In this document: positions 34,494 to 43,932 of the stretch, piece after piece
Numbering within the stretch: the first letter of the stretch is position 1
How the letters are laid out: each line of letters begins with the position of its first letter
NCBI RefSeq assembly: GCF_003115855.1
Contig: NZ_KZ819094.1
Coordinates: 6,744-70,743, forward strand
From: Brenneria corticis
GTDB taxonomy: Bacteria; Pseudomonadota; Gammaproteobacteria; Enterobacterales; Enterobacteriaceae
Length of the DNA stretch: 64,000 bases
Direction: 5' to 3'
Notes under the pieces: generated by a model
The model's database searches: none
Told to the model about the DNA's origin: nothing
The model's input: only the letters and a program-made list of their open reading frames with translations
Program-made: the position numbers and the translations under genes

Positions 34494-34940
34494 TTTTCCC
34501 CTCCATGATATTGAAAATAAAATACGGCGGGAGTCATCATCCTGCAATACAAAAAAATCCGACCGCTCCCGCGGCGTTTAATGCCACAACCTCATCCGAT
34601 ATTCTATACCCTAAAGCCGCAGAAAATAATTTAACCTGCAACAGGTTGATATTAAATAAAAAACATGTACAGGGATAGCGTACGCCGTATATCCGATTGC
34701 GAAATAACGCCTTAGGTTTTATCCGAAAAGACCCCTAACGTAATTTATGTTCGCATCAATCATTTCAATCATTGTACTCTATGTACTACTCTCATCATTG
34801 TTCATTTTGGCTATACCTGCCTGTTGTATATATATTCGCAACTGCAAAAGCAAAACTATGGCGTTAACCCCGTCTTCGTTTAATATTGGATAAAACGAAA
34901 AGTAGAAAGACAACGTAGTGTCATGAAGGAAACCAACAGT
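34494..34940. promoter_or_regulatory. yjeI-wzi intergenic region
   Basis: About 450 bases, AT-rich, no gene. TAGGTTTTATCCGA at 34713-34726 resembles an RcsAB box (TAAGAATATTCCTA) in its outer bases and TCC core. As Wzi serves capsule in other enterics, Rcs control is possible, but the match is partial. Confidence 0.4.
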
Positions 34941-36371
34941 ATGCTCACCAAGAAAATCTTACTGGCAGCCAGCGGCATGTTTTTGTGTGTGTCAGCCAGT
35001 CAGGCTGCGGGCCTGATTGCCCCGGATAATACTCTGCGTAACGATCTCGCCTGGCTTTCGGACCGAGGCGTAATTAACGTCAGCCTCTCCACCTGGCCGT
35101 TAAGTCAGGAAGAAATAGAATCCGTTCTTTCCCAGGCAAAGCCGGTGACCGACACTGAAAAGAATGTGATTAGCCGGGTTGAACAGCGCGTGAGCTCGCT
35201 GAAATCCAATCTGCGCGTTACCGGCTATACCTCAACCGATAAACCCGGGCTGCCGCAGGGTTTTGGCAGCACCCATGCCAGCGATCACGCCCTTTCCGTG
35301 GCCGCCGGGGCCAGCGACGAATTCTGGGATGTAAACCTTAAAGGAACCGTTGAAGGCAACCAGCGTATTGCGGATCAATCCCGCTGGAACGTGGATGGCT
35401 CCTACGGCGCCGTCAAGATTTTCAACCAATGGCTCTCATTCGGGAAAGTGTCCCAATGGTGGGGGCCGGGTTATGAAGGCAGCCTGATCCGTTCTGATGC
35501 TGCCCGTCCGGTAACCGGCTTTATGTTGCAGCGCGCCGATCAATCCCCTTTTGAAACGCCGTGGCTTTCCTGGATCGGCCGTTGGCAGTATCAGATTTCC
35601 GCCGGCCAGCTCGAACAGTATTACGCGGTGCCTGAAACCAAACTTATCGGCGGACGCCTGACGTTTATGCCCACCAACTTTGTTGAACTGGGCGCGTCGC
35701 GCATCATGATGTGGGGAGGCGAAGGCCGTCCGCAGTCGTGGGATTCGTTCTGGGATGGTCTGGCAGGGAAGGACAATACCGGAACACAAAACGAACCCGG
35801 CAACCAGCTGGCCGGCTTTGATTTCAAACTGAAATTACAGCCGTTGACCGGCCTGCCCGTCAGCCTGTACGGCCAGTTGGTCGGCGAAGATGAAGCGGGA
35901 TTGCTGCCGTCGAAAAATACCTACCTGGTTGGTCTGGAAGGCCACCCCGAATGGGGCACCTCCACCATCAACTGGTATATTGAAGGGGCCAACACCCGCT
36001 CCAACGAGTCCACTCCCGGTACGATTTACACCCACCATATCTACCGAGACGGCTACTACCAGCAAGGCTATCCTTTGGGCCACGCCATGGGCGGCGACGG
36101 ACGCATTCTGTCCGGGAAAGTGGAACTGGCGCTGGATGACGGGCAACGCTGGAGCACCCGCTTAACCTACGCCAGGGTCAACCCGAGCGATCAGAGCATC
36201 AATAAAGCCTTCCCGCGCTCGGATACGCTGAAGGGAATTGAACTGGGCTGGGGCTATGACTTCCAGTCAAAAGTGAAGTTTGATACCAGCCTGTGGTACA
36301 CCGATAGCGATAACAGCGTCAGCGACGACTTCGGCGCCGGGCTGGGCGTGGAAATACCGATTAATCTTTAA
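34941..36371 (+). CDS. wzi: Capsule assembly outer-membrane protein Wzi
   Basis: Outer-membrane beta-barrel lectin of 476 residues that anchors group 1-type capsule to the surface. A signal peptide ends ASQAAG. LRNDLAWLSDRGVI, STWPLSQEEIE, VTGYTSTDKPG, QWWGPGYEGSLIR, ASRIMMWGGEGRPQSW and THHIYRDGYYQQGYPLG match E. coli Wzi through to the terminal IPINL. ATG 34941 is placed after AAGGAAACC; an ATG at 34923 would overlap that site. The capsule gene cluster itself is not in this window. Confidence 0.95.
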   Translation: MLTKKILLAASGMFLCVSASQAAGLIAPDNTLRNDLAWLSDRGVINVSLSTWPLSQEEIESVLSQAKPVTDTEKNVISRVEQRVSSLKSNLRVTGYTSTDKPGLPQGFGSTHASDHALSVAAGASDEFWDVNLKGTVEGNQRIADQSRWNVDGSYGAVKIFNQWLSFGKVSQWWGPGYEGSLIRSDAARPVTGFMLQRADQSPFETPWLSWIGRWQYQISAGQLEQYYAVPETKLIGGRLTFMPTNFVELGASRIMMWGGEGRPQSWDSFWDGLAGKDNTGTQNEPGNQLAGFDFKLKLQPLTGLPVSLYGQLVGEDEAGLLPSKNTYLVGLEGHPEWGTSTINWYIEGANTRSNESTPGTIYTHHIYRDGYYQQGYPLGHAMGGDGRILSGKVELALDDGQRWSTRLTYARVNPSDQSINKAFPRSDTLKGIELGWGYDFQSKVKFDTSLWYTDSDNSVSDDFGAGLGVEIPINL

Positions 36372-36393
36372 TCGTTACGCGACGGCGCAAGAT

Positions 36394-36421
36394 AAAAAAG
36401 GCGGGATTTCCCGCCTTTTTT
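36394..36421. terminator. Bidirectional terminator between wzi and pgi
   Basis: Stem AAAAAAGGCGGGA (36394-36406) and TCCCGCCTTTTTT (36409-36421), two-base loop. A/T tracts on both sides make it work for both convergent genes. Confidence 0.92.
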
Positions 36422-36437
36422 CATTCTTGATTACCGT

Positions 36438-38087
36438 TTAAGCGCGCCACTGTTTGAAACGATTGATCAAGCCGTTGGTCGAGCTGTCATGGCTGGCGAT
36501 CGCTTTCGCGTCTTCCAGTTCAGGCAGAATGCGATTAGCCAATTGTTTACCCAATTCCACGCCCCACTGGTCAAAGGTGAAAATATTCAGGATCGCCCCC
36601 TGGGTAAAGATTTTGTGCTCATACAGGGCGATCAGCGCGCCCAGGCTGTAAGGGGTAATCTCACGCAGCAGAATGGAGTTGGTCGGGCGGTTGCCTTCGA
36701 ACACTTTAAAAGGCGCCACATGTTCGACGTCCTGCGCCGATTTACCGGCGGCGGCGAACTCGGCTTCCACCACGTCGCGGCTTTTGCCGAACGCCAGCGC
36801 CTCCGTCTGGGCGAAGAAGTTGGACAGCAGCTTACTGTGGTGATCGCTTAGCGGGTTGTGGCTTATCGCCGGGGCGATGAAATCACAGGGAACCAGTTTG
36901 GTGCCCTGGTGAATCAGCTGATAAAACGCATGCTGACCGTTGGTTCCCGGTTCGCCCCAGATAATCGGCCCGGTCTGATAATCGACCGGATTGCCGTTGC
37001 GATCGACATATTTGCCGTTGGACTCCATATTCCCCTGTTGGAAATAGGCGGCAAAACGGTGCATATACTGATCGTACGGCAGAATGGCTTCCGTTTCCGC
37101 GCCGAAGAAATTGTTGTACCAGATACCGATCAGCGCCAGCAGCACCGGCAGGTTTTGCTCCGCCGGCGTGGAAGCAAAGTGTTTGTCCAACGCATGAGCG
37201 CCGCTAAGCAGTTGCTCAAAATTCTCGAATCCCAGCGAGAGAATGATCGATAAACCAATCGCCGACCACAGGGAATAACGCCCGCCGACCCAATCCCAGA
37301 ACTCGAACATGTTGTTGGTATCAATGCCAAAATCGCCGACGGCTTTGGCATTGGTAGACAAGGCCGCAAAGTGTTTCGCCACATGCTTTTCATCCTGCGC
37401 CGTTTTCAGGAACCAGTCGCGGGCGCTATGGGCGTTGGTCATCGTTTCCTGAGTGGTGAAGGTTTTGGAGGCCACCAGGAACAGCGTGGTTTCAGGATTA
37501 AGCGGCTTGAGCGTTTCAGCGATATGTGTTCCGTCAACGTTGGACACAAAATGCATATTCAGATGATTTTTATAGGGTTTCAGCGCTTCCGTCACCATAT
37601 ACGGGCCCAGATCGGAACCGCCGATGCCGATATTGACCACATCGGTAATCGCCTTGCCGGCATAGCCTTTCCACTCGCCGCCGATGATGCGCTCACTGAA
37701 GTCTTTCATTTTCGCCAGCACCGCATTCACTTCCGGCATAACGTCTTTGCCATCGACCAGAATAGGCGTGTTGCTGCGGTTGCGCAGGGCGACGTGCAGC
37801 ACCGCCCGGCCTTCGGTGCGGTTGATTTTTTCGCCGGCGAACATGGATTTGATCGCCCCGGCCAAATCGGTTTCCCGCGCCAGCGCCTGCAATTTCTCCA
37901 GCGTTTCGGCCGTGATGCGGTTTTTGGAATAATCCACCAGTATCTGATCGTCAAAGGTGGCGGAGAAACGTTCAAAACGCTGCTTGTCCTGGGCAAACAA
38001 ATCTTTGATTTGCACATCCTTGATCGCATCGAAGTGTTGTTGTAATGCTTGCCACGCGGCGGTTTGGCTTGGATTGATATTTTTCAT
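36438..38087 (-). CDS. pgi: Glucose-6-phosphate isomerase
   Basis: Interconverts glucose 6-phosphate and fructose 6-phosphate in glycolysis. 549 residues, same as E. coli. Signature regions are FVSNVDGTHIAETLKPLNPE, SKTFTTQETMTNA, GIGGSDLGPYMV and the Glu/His region WGEPGTNGQHAFYQLIHQGT. It is divergent from lysC with the lysine riboswitch between, as in E. coli. Confidence 0.98.
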   Translation of the reverse strand: MKNINPSQTAAWQALQQHFDAIKDVQIKDLFAQDKQRFERFSATFDDQILVDYSKNRITAETLEKLQALARETDLAGAIKSMFAGEKINRTEGRAVLHVALRNRSNTPILVDGKDVMPEVNAVLAKMKDFSERIIGGEWKGYAGKAITDVVNIGIGGSDLGPYMVTEALKPYKNHLNMHFVSNVDGTHIAETLKPLNPETTLFLVASKTFTTQETMTNAHSARDWFLKTAQDEKHVAKHFAALSTNAKAVGDFGIDTNNMFEFWDWVGGRYSLWSAIGLSIILSLGFENFEQLLSGAHALDKHFASTPAEQNLPVLLALIGIWYNNFFGAETEAILPYDQYMHRFAAYFQQGNMESNGKYVDRNGNPVDYQTGPIIWGEPGTNGQHAFYQLIHQGTKLVPCDFIAPAISHNPLSDHHSKLLSNFFAQTEALAFGKSRDVVEAEFAAAGKSAQDVEHVAPFKVFEGNRPTNSILLREITPYSLGALIALYEHKIFTQGAILNIFTFDQWGVELGKQLANRILPELEDAKAIASHDSSTNGLINRFKQWRA

Positions 38088-38263
38088 AACAATGTTTTTC
38101 TCTCCGAAAGTGAAATCAAAAGTTGCTGAATCGATTGTATCCCGTAAATCGCCGCTTGAGATCCCTTTTCTTGATAAATGCGCCTCGCCACGGCGTTTGA
38201 TTATTGACAGCGGCGGGATAACCCGTTATTTCTAACAGCGTACTTGCGCTTCCAGCGCGCAAG

Positions 38264-38448
38264 CCAGAAGAGGCGCGCCGCCCAGGTAAGATATCGGAGG
38301 ATCCGTGGTCCACTGACGATATCCGAGGGGGAGCGGCGCCGAGGTGCGGTGAAACACGGTATCGACCGCATCGACCGCAGGGGCTGAATCCCCTGGGTTG
38401 TCACCCGGTTCGCCCCCAGGGGCGTTCGGCAAGGTGGAGCGCTTCTGG
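38264..38448 (+). promoter_or_regulatory. Lysine riboswitch (lysC leader)
   Basis: Aptamer bounded by P1 arms CCAGAAG (38264-38270) and CTTCTGG (38442-38448). Inside are the conserved AGAGGCGCGCC just after P1, GGGGGAGCGGCGCCGAGG, a stem GGGGCTGAATCCCC, and GGTGGAGCG before the closing arm, the order of known lysine riboswitches. It begins about 310 bases before lysC. In E. coli lysC the switch blocks translation and exposes RNase E sites when lysine is bound; the 120 bases after the aptamer here show no strong T-tailed hairpin, which fits that mode. Confidence 0.9.
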
Positions 38449-38572
38449 GTGTATCGTAGTTTAGCTTTCTACGCCTGCTCCCTGCTTACCGCTCTTTCCT
38501 TGTGCCAAGGCTGATTAATAGACCGCTGTTGTAACATAAAAACAATGGCTCCCTGCACGAGGTTTTTTTGAA

Positions 38573-39949
38573 ATGTCCGTAACTGAAATTTCCGCAAAAA
38601 CGCAATCGGTGGTTATCGCCAAATTTGGCGGCACCAGCGTGGCCGACTTTGACGCCATGAACCACAGCGCCGACGTTGTTCTGTCCAATCCTGATGTGCG
38701 GGTGGTGGTGTTGTCGGCCTCCGCCGGCGTCACCAATTTACTGGTCGCCCTGGCCGAAGGGCCGGATCAGGCGCAGCGCGCCCAGCTTCTGGGAAAGATC
38801 CGCAACATCCAGTACGCCATTATCGACCGGCTGGAAAATCCGGCGGTGATCGGCGATGAAATCGACCGCATGCTGGATAACGTCACCACCCTGTCCGAAG
38901 CCGCCGCGCTGGCGACCTCAACCGCGCTGACGGATGAGCTGGTCAGCCACGGCGAACTGATGTCCACGCTGCTGTTTGTCGAAGTCCTGCGCCAGCGCGA
39001 CGTTATCGCCGAGTGGTTCGACGTGCGTAAAATCATGCGCACCGACGACCATTTCGGCCGCGCGGAACCCGATTGCCGCGCCCTGGGAGAACTGACCCGC
39101 AGCCAGCTGCAGCCCAGGCTGGAGAAAGGATTAATCATTACCCAGGGCTTTATCGGCAGCGAAGAGAAAGGGCGGACGACCACGCTGGGCCGCGGCGGCA
39201 GCGATTATACCGCCGCGCTGCTGGGTGAAGCGCTGAATGCCGGCCGCATCGATATCTGGACCGACGTGCCCGGTATCTATACCACCGATCCGCGCGTGGT
39301 GCCGGCGGCCAAACGCATCGACCAGATTATGTTTGAAGAAGCGGCCGAAATGGCGACGTTCGGCGCGAAAGTGCTGCATCCGGCAACGTTATTGCCCGCC
39401 GTGCGCAGCGGAATTCCGGTGTTTGTCGGCTCCAGCAAGGATCCCGCCGCCGGCGGTACCCTGGTGTGCAATAAAACGGAAAATCCGCCGTTATTCCGCG
39501 CCCTGGCGCTGCGCCGCAAGCAAACGCTGCTCACCCTGCACAGCCTCAATATGCTGCATGCGCGCGGCTTTCTGGCCGAGGTGTTCAGCATTCTCGCCCG
39601 CCACAATATCTCCGTTGATTTGATCACCACGTCGGAAGTGAACGTGGCGCTGACGCTGGATACCACCGGTTCCACCTCGACCGGCGGCAGCCTGCTGTCC
39701 AGCGCCCTGCTGACCGAACTCTCCTCGCTGTGCCGGGTGGAGGTAGAGGAAAACCTGTCGCTGGTGGCGTTAATCGGCAACAAGCTCTCCCAGGCCTGCG
39801 GCGTGGGCAAAGAGGTCTTCGGCGTACTGGAGCCGTTCAGCATCCGTCTGATTTGCTACGGCGCCAGCAGCAATAACCTCTGTTTCCTGGTGCCCGGCAA
39901 TGACGCCGAGCGCGTGGTGCAAACGCTGCACCGCAGCCTGTTCGAGTAA
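38573..39949 (+). CDS. lysC: Lysine-sensitive aspartokinase III
   Basis: First step of the aspartate family pathway: phosphorylates aspartate. 458 residues. The kinase domain begins VIAKFGGTSVADF and has TTLGRGGSDYTAALL. Two ACT domains (from about 310) bind lysine for feedback inhibition. It is downstream of the lysine riboswitch, giving control at both RNA and enzyme level. A perfect hairpin follows the gene. Confidence 0.97.
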   Translation: MSVTEISAKTQSVVIAKFGGTSVADFDAMNHSADVVLSNPDVRVVVLSASAGVTNLLVALAEGPDQAQRAQLLGKIRNIQYAIIDRLENPAVIGDEIDRMLDNVTTLSEAAALATSTALTDELVSHGELMSTLLFVEVLRQRDVIAEWFDVRKIMRTDDHFGRAEPDCRALGELTRSQLQPRLEKGLIITQGFIGSEEKGRTTTLGRGGSDYTAALLGEALNAGRIDIWTDVPGIYTTDPRVVPAAKRIDQIMFEEAAEMATFGAKVLHPATLLPAVRSGIPVFVGSSKDPAAGGTLVCNKTENPPLFRALALRRKQTLLTLHSLNMLHARGFLAEVFSILARHNISVDLITTSEVNVALTLDTTGSTSTGGSLLSSALLTELSSLCRVEVEENLSLVALIGNKLSQACGVGKEVFGVLEPFSIRLICYGASSNNLCFLVPGNDAERVVQTLHRSLFE

Positions 39950-39970
39950 AGCCCCCGCCCTTCTCTTTCC

Positions 39971-40000
39971 CGATATCAGGCGCCGCCGTGCCTGATATCG
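39971..40000 (+). terminator. Hairpin after lysC
   Basis: Perfect 11-base arms CGATATCAGGC (39971-39981) and GCCTGATATCG (39990-40000) with an eight-base loop, 22 bases after the lysC stop. No T run follows, so it may stabilise the 3' end or terminate weakly. Confidence 0.5.
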
Positions 40001-40344
40001 CTACTCCCTTGTCCCGCATCGCCCATATGGAGAAGCTGTTCTCCGTCCCCCTTCCTTACGCCCTGGCAGCGGACAACGCTGAATAGTGCATTTTGTGAGA
40101 TCGCTCATGCTCACCTTCATCCCCCTGCCAGTCACGTCTGAGAAGTGTCAATAACATGAAGGTGTCCAGGGGGGATTCCTCTTAGACTAATCGATACTGG
40201 GTCATACCAGCTCCTCGTTATGGCTCAGCGCCATCGTATCGCCGTCGACGCCGGCGCCATATAAACAACTTGCGTTGCCAAATTATTCATAAAGAAAGTT
40301 GCTGTCACCTGCAAACTGAGTCACCAACTCGTGGAGTACAAGCA
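40001..40344 (+). promoter_or_regulatory. Control region of the sugar ABC operon
   Basis: No gene. TGTGA-N6-TCATG at 40094-40109 is a good CRP-type half-palindrome. Just after it CACCTTCAT (40112-40120) and ATGAAGGTG (40156-40164) form a perfect inverted repeat spaced by 35 bases. CCCCCTG (40121-40127) and CAGGGGG (from 40168) form a second, interleaved pair. Catabolite activation plus a local regulator is a reasonable guess; no regulator gene is adjacent. Confidence 0.5.
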
Positions 40345-41337
40345 ATGAAAATAGAAACTATTTTAGGTTGTACGCTCGCCGTTGCCGCACTGGCGCTGTC
40401 CGGTTCCGTTTATGCCGAAGTGAAAATCGCCCTGGTGGCGAAATCCCTGGGTAATGGATTTTTTGAAGCCGCCAACGTGGGGGCGCAGGAAGCGGCCAAA
40501 GAGTTGGGCGATGTAAAAGTCATCTACACCGGCCCGACCACGACGACCGCCGAAGCACAGATCGAAGTATTGAACGGGCTGATTGCCCAGGGCGTGGATG
40601 CCATCGCCATCTCGGCGAACGATCCGGATGCGGTGGTGCCGGTGCTGAAAAAAGCGATGCAGCGCGGGATCAAAGTGGTGTCGTGGGATTCCGGAGTGGC
40701 GAAAGAGGGGCGTCAGATCCACCTGAATCCCTCCAATAATACGCTGATTGGCGAAACCAACGTAAAACTTGCCGCCGATGCGCTCAAGGCGCTCAACGTG
40801 GACAAAGGCGATGTGGCCATCCTCAGCGCCACGCCCACCTCCACTAACCAGAACATCTGGATTGAGGAGATGAAAAAGGCGCTGCCGGCCTACCCGTCCG
40901 TCAATCTGGTCGCCGTCGCCTACGGCGACGATCTCTCGGATAAAAGCTACCGCGAAACCGCCGGCCTATTAAAGTCTTACCCGAACCTGAAAGTCATTAT
41001 TTCTCCCTCATCGGTCGGCATTGTCGCCGCCGCGCAAGCGGTAAAAGATCAGGGAAAAATCGGCCAGGTTTACGTTACCGGGCTGGGGCTGCCGTCGGAA
41101 ATGGCGGGGGCGGTGAAATCCGGCGCGACGAAAAGTTTCGCCATCTGGAACCCGATTGATCTGGGTTACGCCGCAACCTACCTCGCCAATGATTTAGTCA
41201 AGGGAACCGCCACCAAAGCGGAGGCCAGCATGGGTAAACTGGGCAAAGTGAAACTGGATGCCGACGGCAACGGAGCGATGGCGGAACCCTTCACCTACGA
41301 TGCCGGCAATATCGATAAATTTTCCAAAATTTTCTGA
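40345..41337 (+). CDS. Sugar ABC transporter substrate-binding protein (RhaS/LsrB-like)
   Basis: Periplasmic binding protein of 330 residues, pentose/AI-2/rhamnose class of cluster B. The 24-residue signal peptide ends SVYA. EVKIALVAKSLGNGFFEAAN begins the first lobe. DAIAISANDPDAVVPVLKKA and KVVSWDSGVAKEGRQIHLNP are ligand-cleft regions typical of RhaS-type proteins. ATG 40345 is preceded by GGAG. It is the first gene of a five-gene operon. Ligand is probably a 6-deoxyhexose such as rhamnose, judged from family and the downstream lactaldehyde reductase, but AI-2-like ligands are not excluded. Confidence 0.85.
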   Translation: MKIETILGCTLAVAALALSGSVYAEVKIALVAKSLGNGFFEAANVGAQEAAKELGDVKVIYTGPTTTTAEAQIEVLNGLIAQGVDAIAISANDPDAVVPVLKKAMQRGIKVVSWDSGVAKEGRQIHLNPSNNTLIGETNVKLAADALKALNVDKGDVAILSATPTSTNQNIWIEEMKKALPAYPSVNLVAVAYGDDLSDKSYRETAGLLKSYPNLKVIISPSSVGIVAAAQAVKDQGKIGQVYVTGLGLPSEMAGAVKSGATKSFAIWNPIDLGYAATYLANDLVKGTATKAEASMGKLGKVKLDADGNGAMAEPFTYDAGNIDKFSKIF

Positions 41338-41419
41338 TGGATCCCAAGCCCTTTCCGCCAAGAGGGGGCCTGGAGTGATGCAAAAAACCATCTTGCTGAA
41401 CTACTTGGAGAATTTAACG

Positions 41420-42931
41420 ATGACAGTGTCCACACCATTGCTCTCGCTGCGGGGGATCAGCAAGGGATTCCCCGGCGTTCGCGCACTTGAAAACGTTCAA
41501 CTCAACCTTTGGCCCGGAAAAATCACCGCCCTGATTGGCGAAAACGGCGCCGGGAAGTCGACGCTGGTTAAAGTCATGACCGGCATTTATCAACCGGACG
41601 AGGGGGAGTTACTCTACAAAGCGATCCCCATCGCATTGCCCACCCCGGAAGCCGCGCACAAAATCGGCATCACCGCCATTCATCAGGAAACCGTGCTGTT
41701 CGATGAGTTGACGGTCGCCGAGAACATTTTTGTCGGCCACTATCTGTATCGCGGATGGCTGAAAAAGCTCGATTGGCCCGCTATGCATCGGCGATCGCGG
41801 GAGATCCTGGCCCGTCTCGAAGTACAAATAGACCCGCACGCGATGCTGAAAACCCTCAGCATCGCGCAGCGCCATATGGTCGCCATCGCCCGCGCGCTCT
41901 CCTTTGAAGCGCAGGTGGTTATTCTGGATGAGCCGACCGCCGCGCTGTCGCAGCATGAGATTGCGGAGTTTTACCAAATCGTCGAGCGTCTCAAACGCGA
42001 AGAAAAGGCGATTCTGTTTATTTCTCACAAGTTCGATGAAATCTTTGCGATTGCCGACCATTACACCATTCTGCGTGACGGCGTATACGTTGACTCCGGA
42101 CGGATAAGCGATATCACGGAAGAGCGGATGGTTACCATGATGGTGGGGCGCAAAGTGGCGCATACCTACCCGCAAGCCACCGCTTCACCCGGTAAAACGG
42201 TGCTGGAAGTGAAGGATCTTTGTCATCCGACGGAGTTCGCTCATATCAACTTCAGGCTGCGCAAAGGGGAAATTCTGGGCTTTTACGGTCTGGTCGGGGC
42301 AGGACGAACCGAACTGATGCAGGCGCTTTCCGGCATTTCCGCCCCGTCTCACGGTGAAATTATCCTTAACGGCAAGGCGATGCATTTCAGCCAGCCCGCA
42401 GATGCCATCAACGCCGGGATTGTCTGCGTGCCCGAAGAGCGCCAGAAACAGGGGGCAATTATCGAATTGTCCATTTGCCAGAACATCAGCCTGCCGCAGT
42501 TAAGCCGGCTTAACCCACGCGGCGTTCTCAACGATGCGCGCGAATGGGCGCTGGCGGATGACTATGCCCGGCGGCTGCAGGTGAAAGCGTTTAGCTGGCG
42601 GCAGACGGTGGAAACCCTCTCTGGAGGCAATCAGCAGAAAGTGGTGATCGCCAAATGGCTGGCCACGCATCCGACGGTCATCATTCTCGACGAACCGACC
42701 AAAGGCATTGATATCGGCTCTAAAGCGGCCGTGCACCAGCTGATGGCCGAGTTGGTCAGCCAGGGGCTGGCGGTGATTATGGTCTCCTCGGAATTACCGG
42801 AAGTGATGGGCATGGCCGACCGCATCATCGTGATGCATGAAGGGTTGATGGCGGCGGAATATGGCAAAAATGAAGCCATCGCCGAAACCATCGTCAGCGC
42901 CGCCAGCGGCGCCAGCAAGGAGGCCGCGTAA
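41420..42931 (+). CDS. Sugar ABC transporter ATP-binding protein (RhaT/RbsA type)
   Basis: Double nucleotide-binding protein of 503 residues. The first half has Walker A GENGAGKST (40-48) and Walker B VVILDEPTAAL. The second half has a degenerate P loop GLVGAGRTE, signature LSGGNQQKV and IILDEPTKGIDIG, the usual asymmetry of this family. ATG 41420 follows GGAG by nine bases; an ATG at 41378 would add 14 residues. Its stop overlaps the next ATG by one base (TAATG). Confidence 0.9.
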   Translation: MTVSTPLLSLRGISKGFPGVRALENVQLNLWPGKITALIGENGAGKSTLVKVMTGIYQPDEGELLYKAIPIALPTPEAAHKIGITAIHQETVLFDELTVAENIFVGHYLYRGWLKKLDWPAMHRRSREILARLEVQIDPHAMLKTLSIAQRHMVAIARALSFEAQVVILDEPTAALSQHEIAEFYQIVERLKREEKAILFISHKFDEIFAIADHYTILRDGVYVDSGRISDITEERMVTMMVGRKVAHTYPQATASPGKTVLEVKDLCHPTEFAHINFRLRKGEILGFYGLVGAGRTELMQALSGISAPSHGEIILNGKAMHFSQPADAINAGIVCVPEERQKQGAIIELSICQNISLPQLSRLNPRGVLNDAREWALADDYARRLQVKAFSWRQTVETLSGGNQQKVVIAKWLATHPTVIILDEPTKGIDIGSKAAVHQLMAELVSQGLAVIMVSSELPEVMGMADRIIVMHEGLMAAEYGKNEAIAETIVSAASGASKEAA

Positions 42932-43932
42932 TGCAAAAACTGCTGAAACATCGCGAGGCTTTACTGGCGGGCGTGATTGTGCTGATGCTGCTGGCTATCG
43001 GTAGCCGTGCGCCCTCTTTCCTACGTCCCGGCAATCTGGTCGAGATGTTCAACGACACCGCGATCCTGATAATCCTCGCGCTCGGCCAGATGATGGTGCT
43101 GCTGACCAAAGGCATCGACCTCTCCATGGCCGCCAATCTGGCGCTCACCGGTATGATTGCGGCGCTGCTCAATTTCCATCATCCGGAAATCCCGGTGGCC
43201 ATATTGCTGGCGATCGCCACGCTGCTCGGGCTGGTAATGGGCATTATCAACGGCTTACTGGTCTGGAAACTCGGTATCCCGGCGATTGTGGTCACCCTCG
43301 GCACCATGAGCATCTATCGCGGCATCATTTTTCTGCTCTCCAATGGCGGCTGGGTAAACGCCCATCAGATGAGCGCAAATTTTCTCGCGGTGCCGCGGAC
43401 GGTATTCCTCGGCCTGCCGCTGCTGAGTTGGTGCGCCATTGCCGCGCTGCTGTTGGTAGGCTATTTCCTGCGCTATAGCCGCACCGGACGAGCGATGTAT
43501 ACCGCCGGAGGCAACGCCACCGCGGCGTATTACACCGGCATCAACGCCGGGAAAATGCAGTTTGTCAGTTTCAGCCTGTCCGGCGCGCTGGCGGGCTTCT
43601 GCGGGTATTTGTGGATCTCCCGCTTCGCGGTGGCGTATGTCGATGTCGCCAATGGCTTTGAACTGCAAATCGTCGCCGCCTGCGTGATCGGCGGTATCAG
43701 CACCATGGGCGGAATCGGCCGCGTGTGGGGCTGTCTGCTCGGCGCGCTGTTTCTCGGCGTGATTAACAACGCGTTGCCGGTGATCGGCATCTCGCCTTTC
43801 TGGCAGATGGCGATTTCCGGCGCGGTAATCGTGATCGCCGTGCTGTTGAACGAACGCGGCAATAAACGCCAAGGTCGCCTGATCCTGCGCGACGCGGCGC
43901 TTGCCAGGTCAAAACAGGCGGTGAAGCCATGA
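42931..43932 (+). CDS. Sugar ABC transporter permease 1 (RhaP-like)
   Basis: Inner-membrane permease of 333 residues with about eight to ten helices. LGQMMVLLTKGIDLSMAANL and VTLGTMSIYRGIIFLLSNGG, then AACVIGGISTMGGIGRVWGC, are signatures of the ribose/rhamnose permease family. It is translationally coupled upstream (TAATG) and downstream (ATGA). A second permease follows, so the complex is probably a heterodimer. Confidence 0.9.
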   Translation: MQKLLKHREALLAGVIVLMLLAIGSRAPSFLRPGNLVEMFNDTAILIILALGQMMVLLTKGIDLSMAANLALTGMIAALLNFHHPEIPVAILLAIATLLGLVMGIINGLLVWKLGIPAIVVTLGTMSIYRGIIFLLSNGGWVNAHQMSANFLAVPRTVFLGLPLLSWCAIAALLLVGYFLRYSRTGRAMYTAGGNATAAYYTGINAGKMQFVSFSLSGALAGFCGYLWISRFAVAYVDVANGFELQIVAACVIGGISTMGGIGRVWGCLLGALFLGVINNALPVIGISPFWQMAISGAVIVIAVLLNERGNKRQGRLILRDAALARSKQAVKP

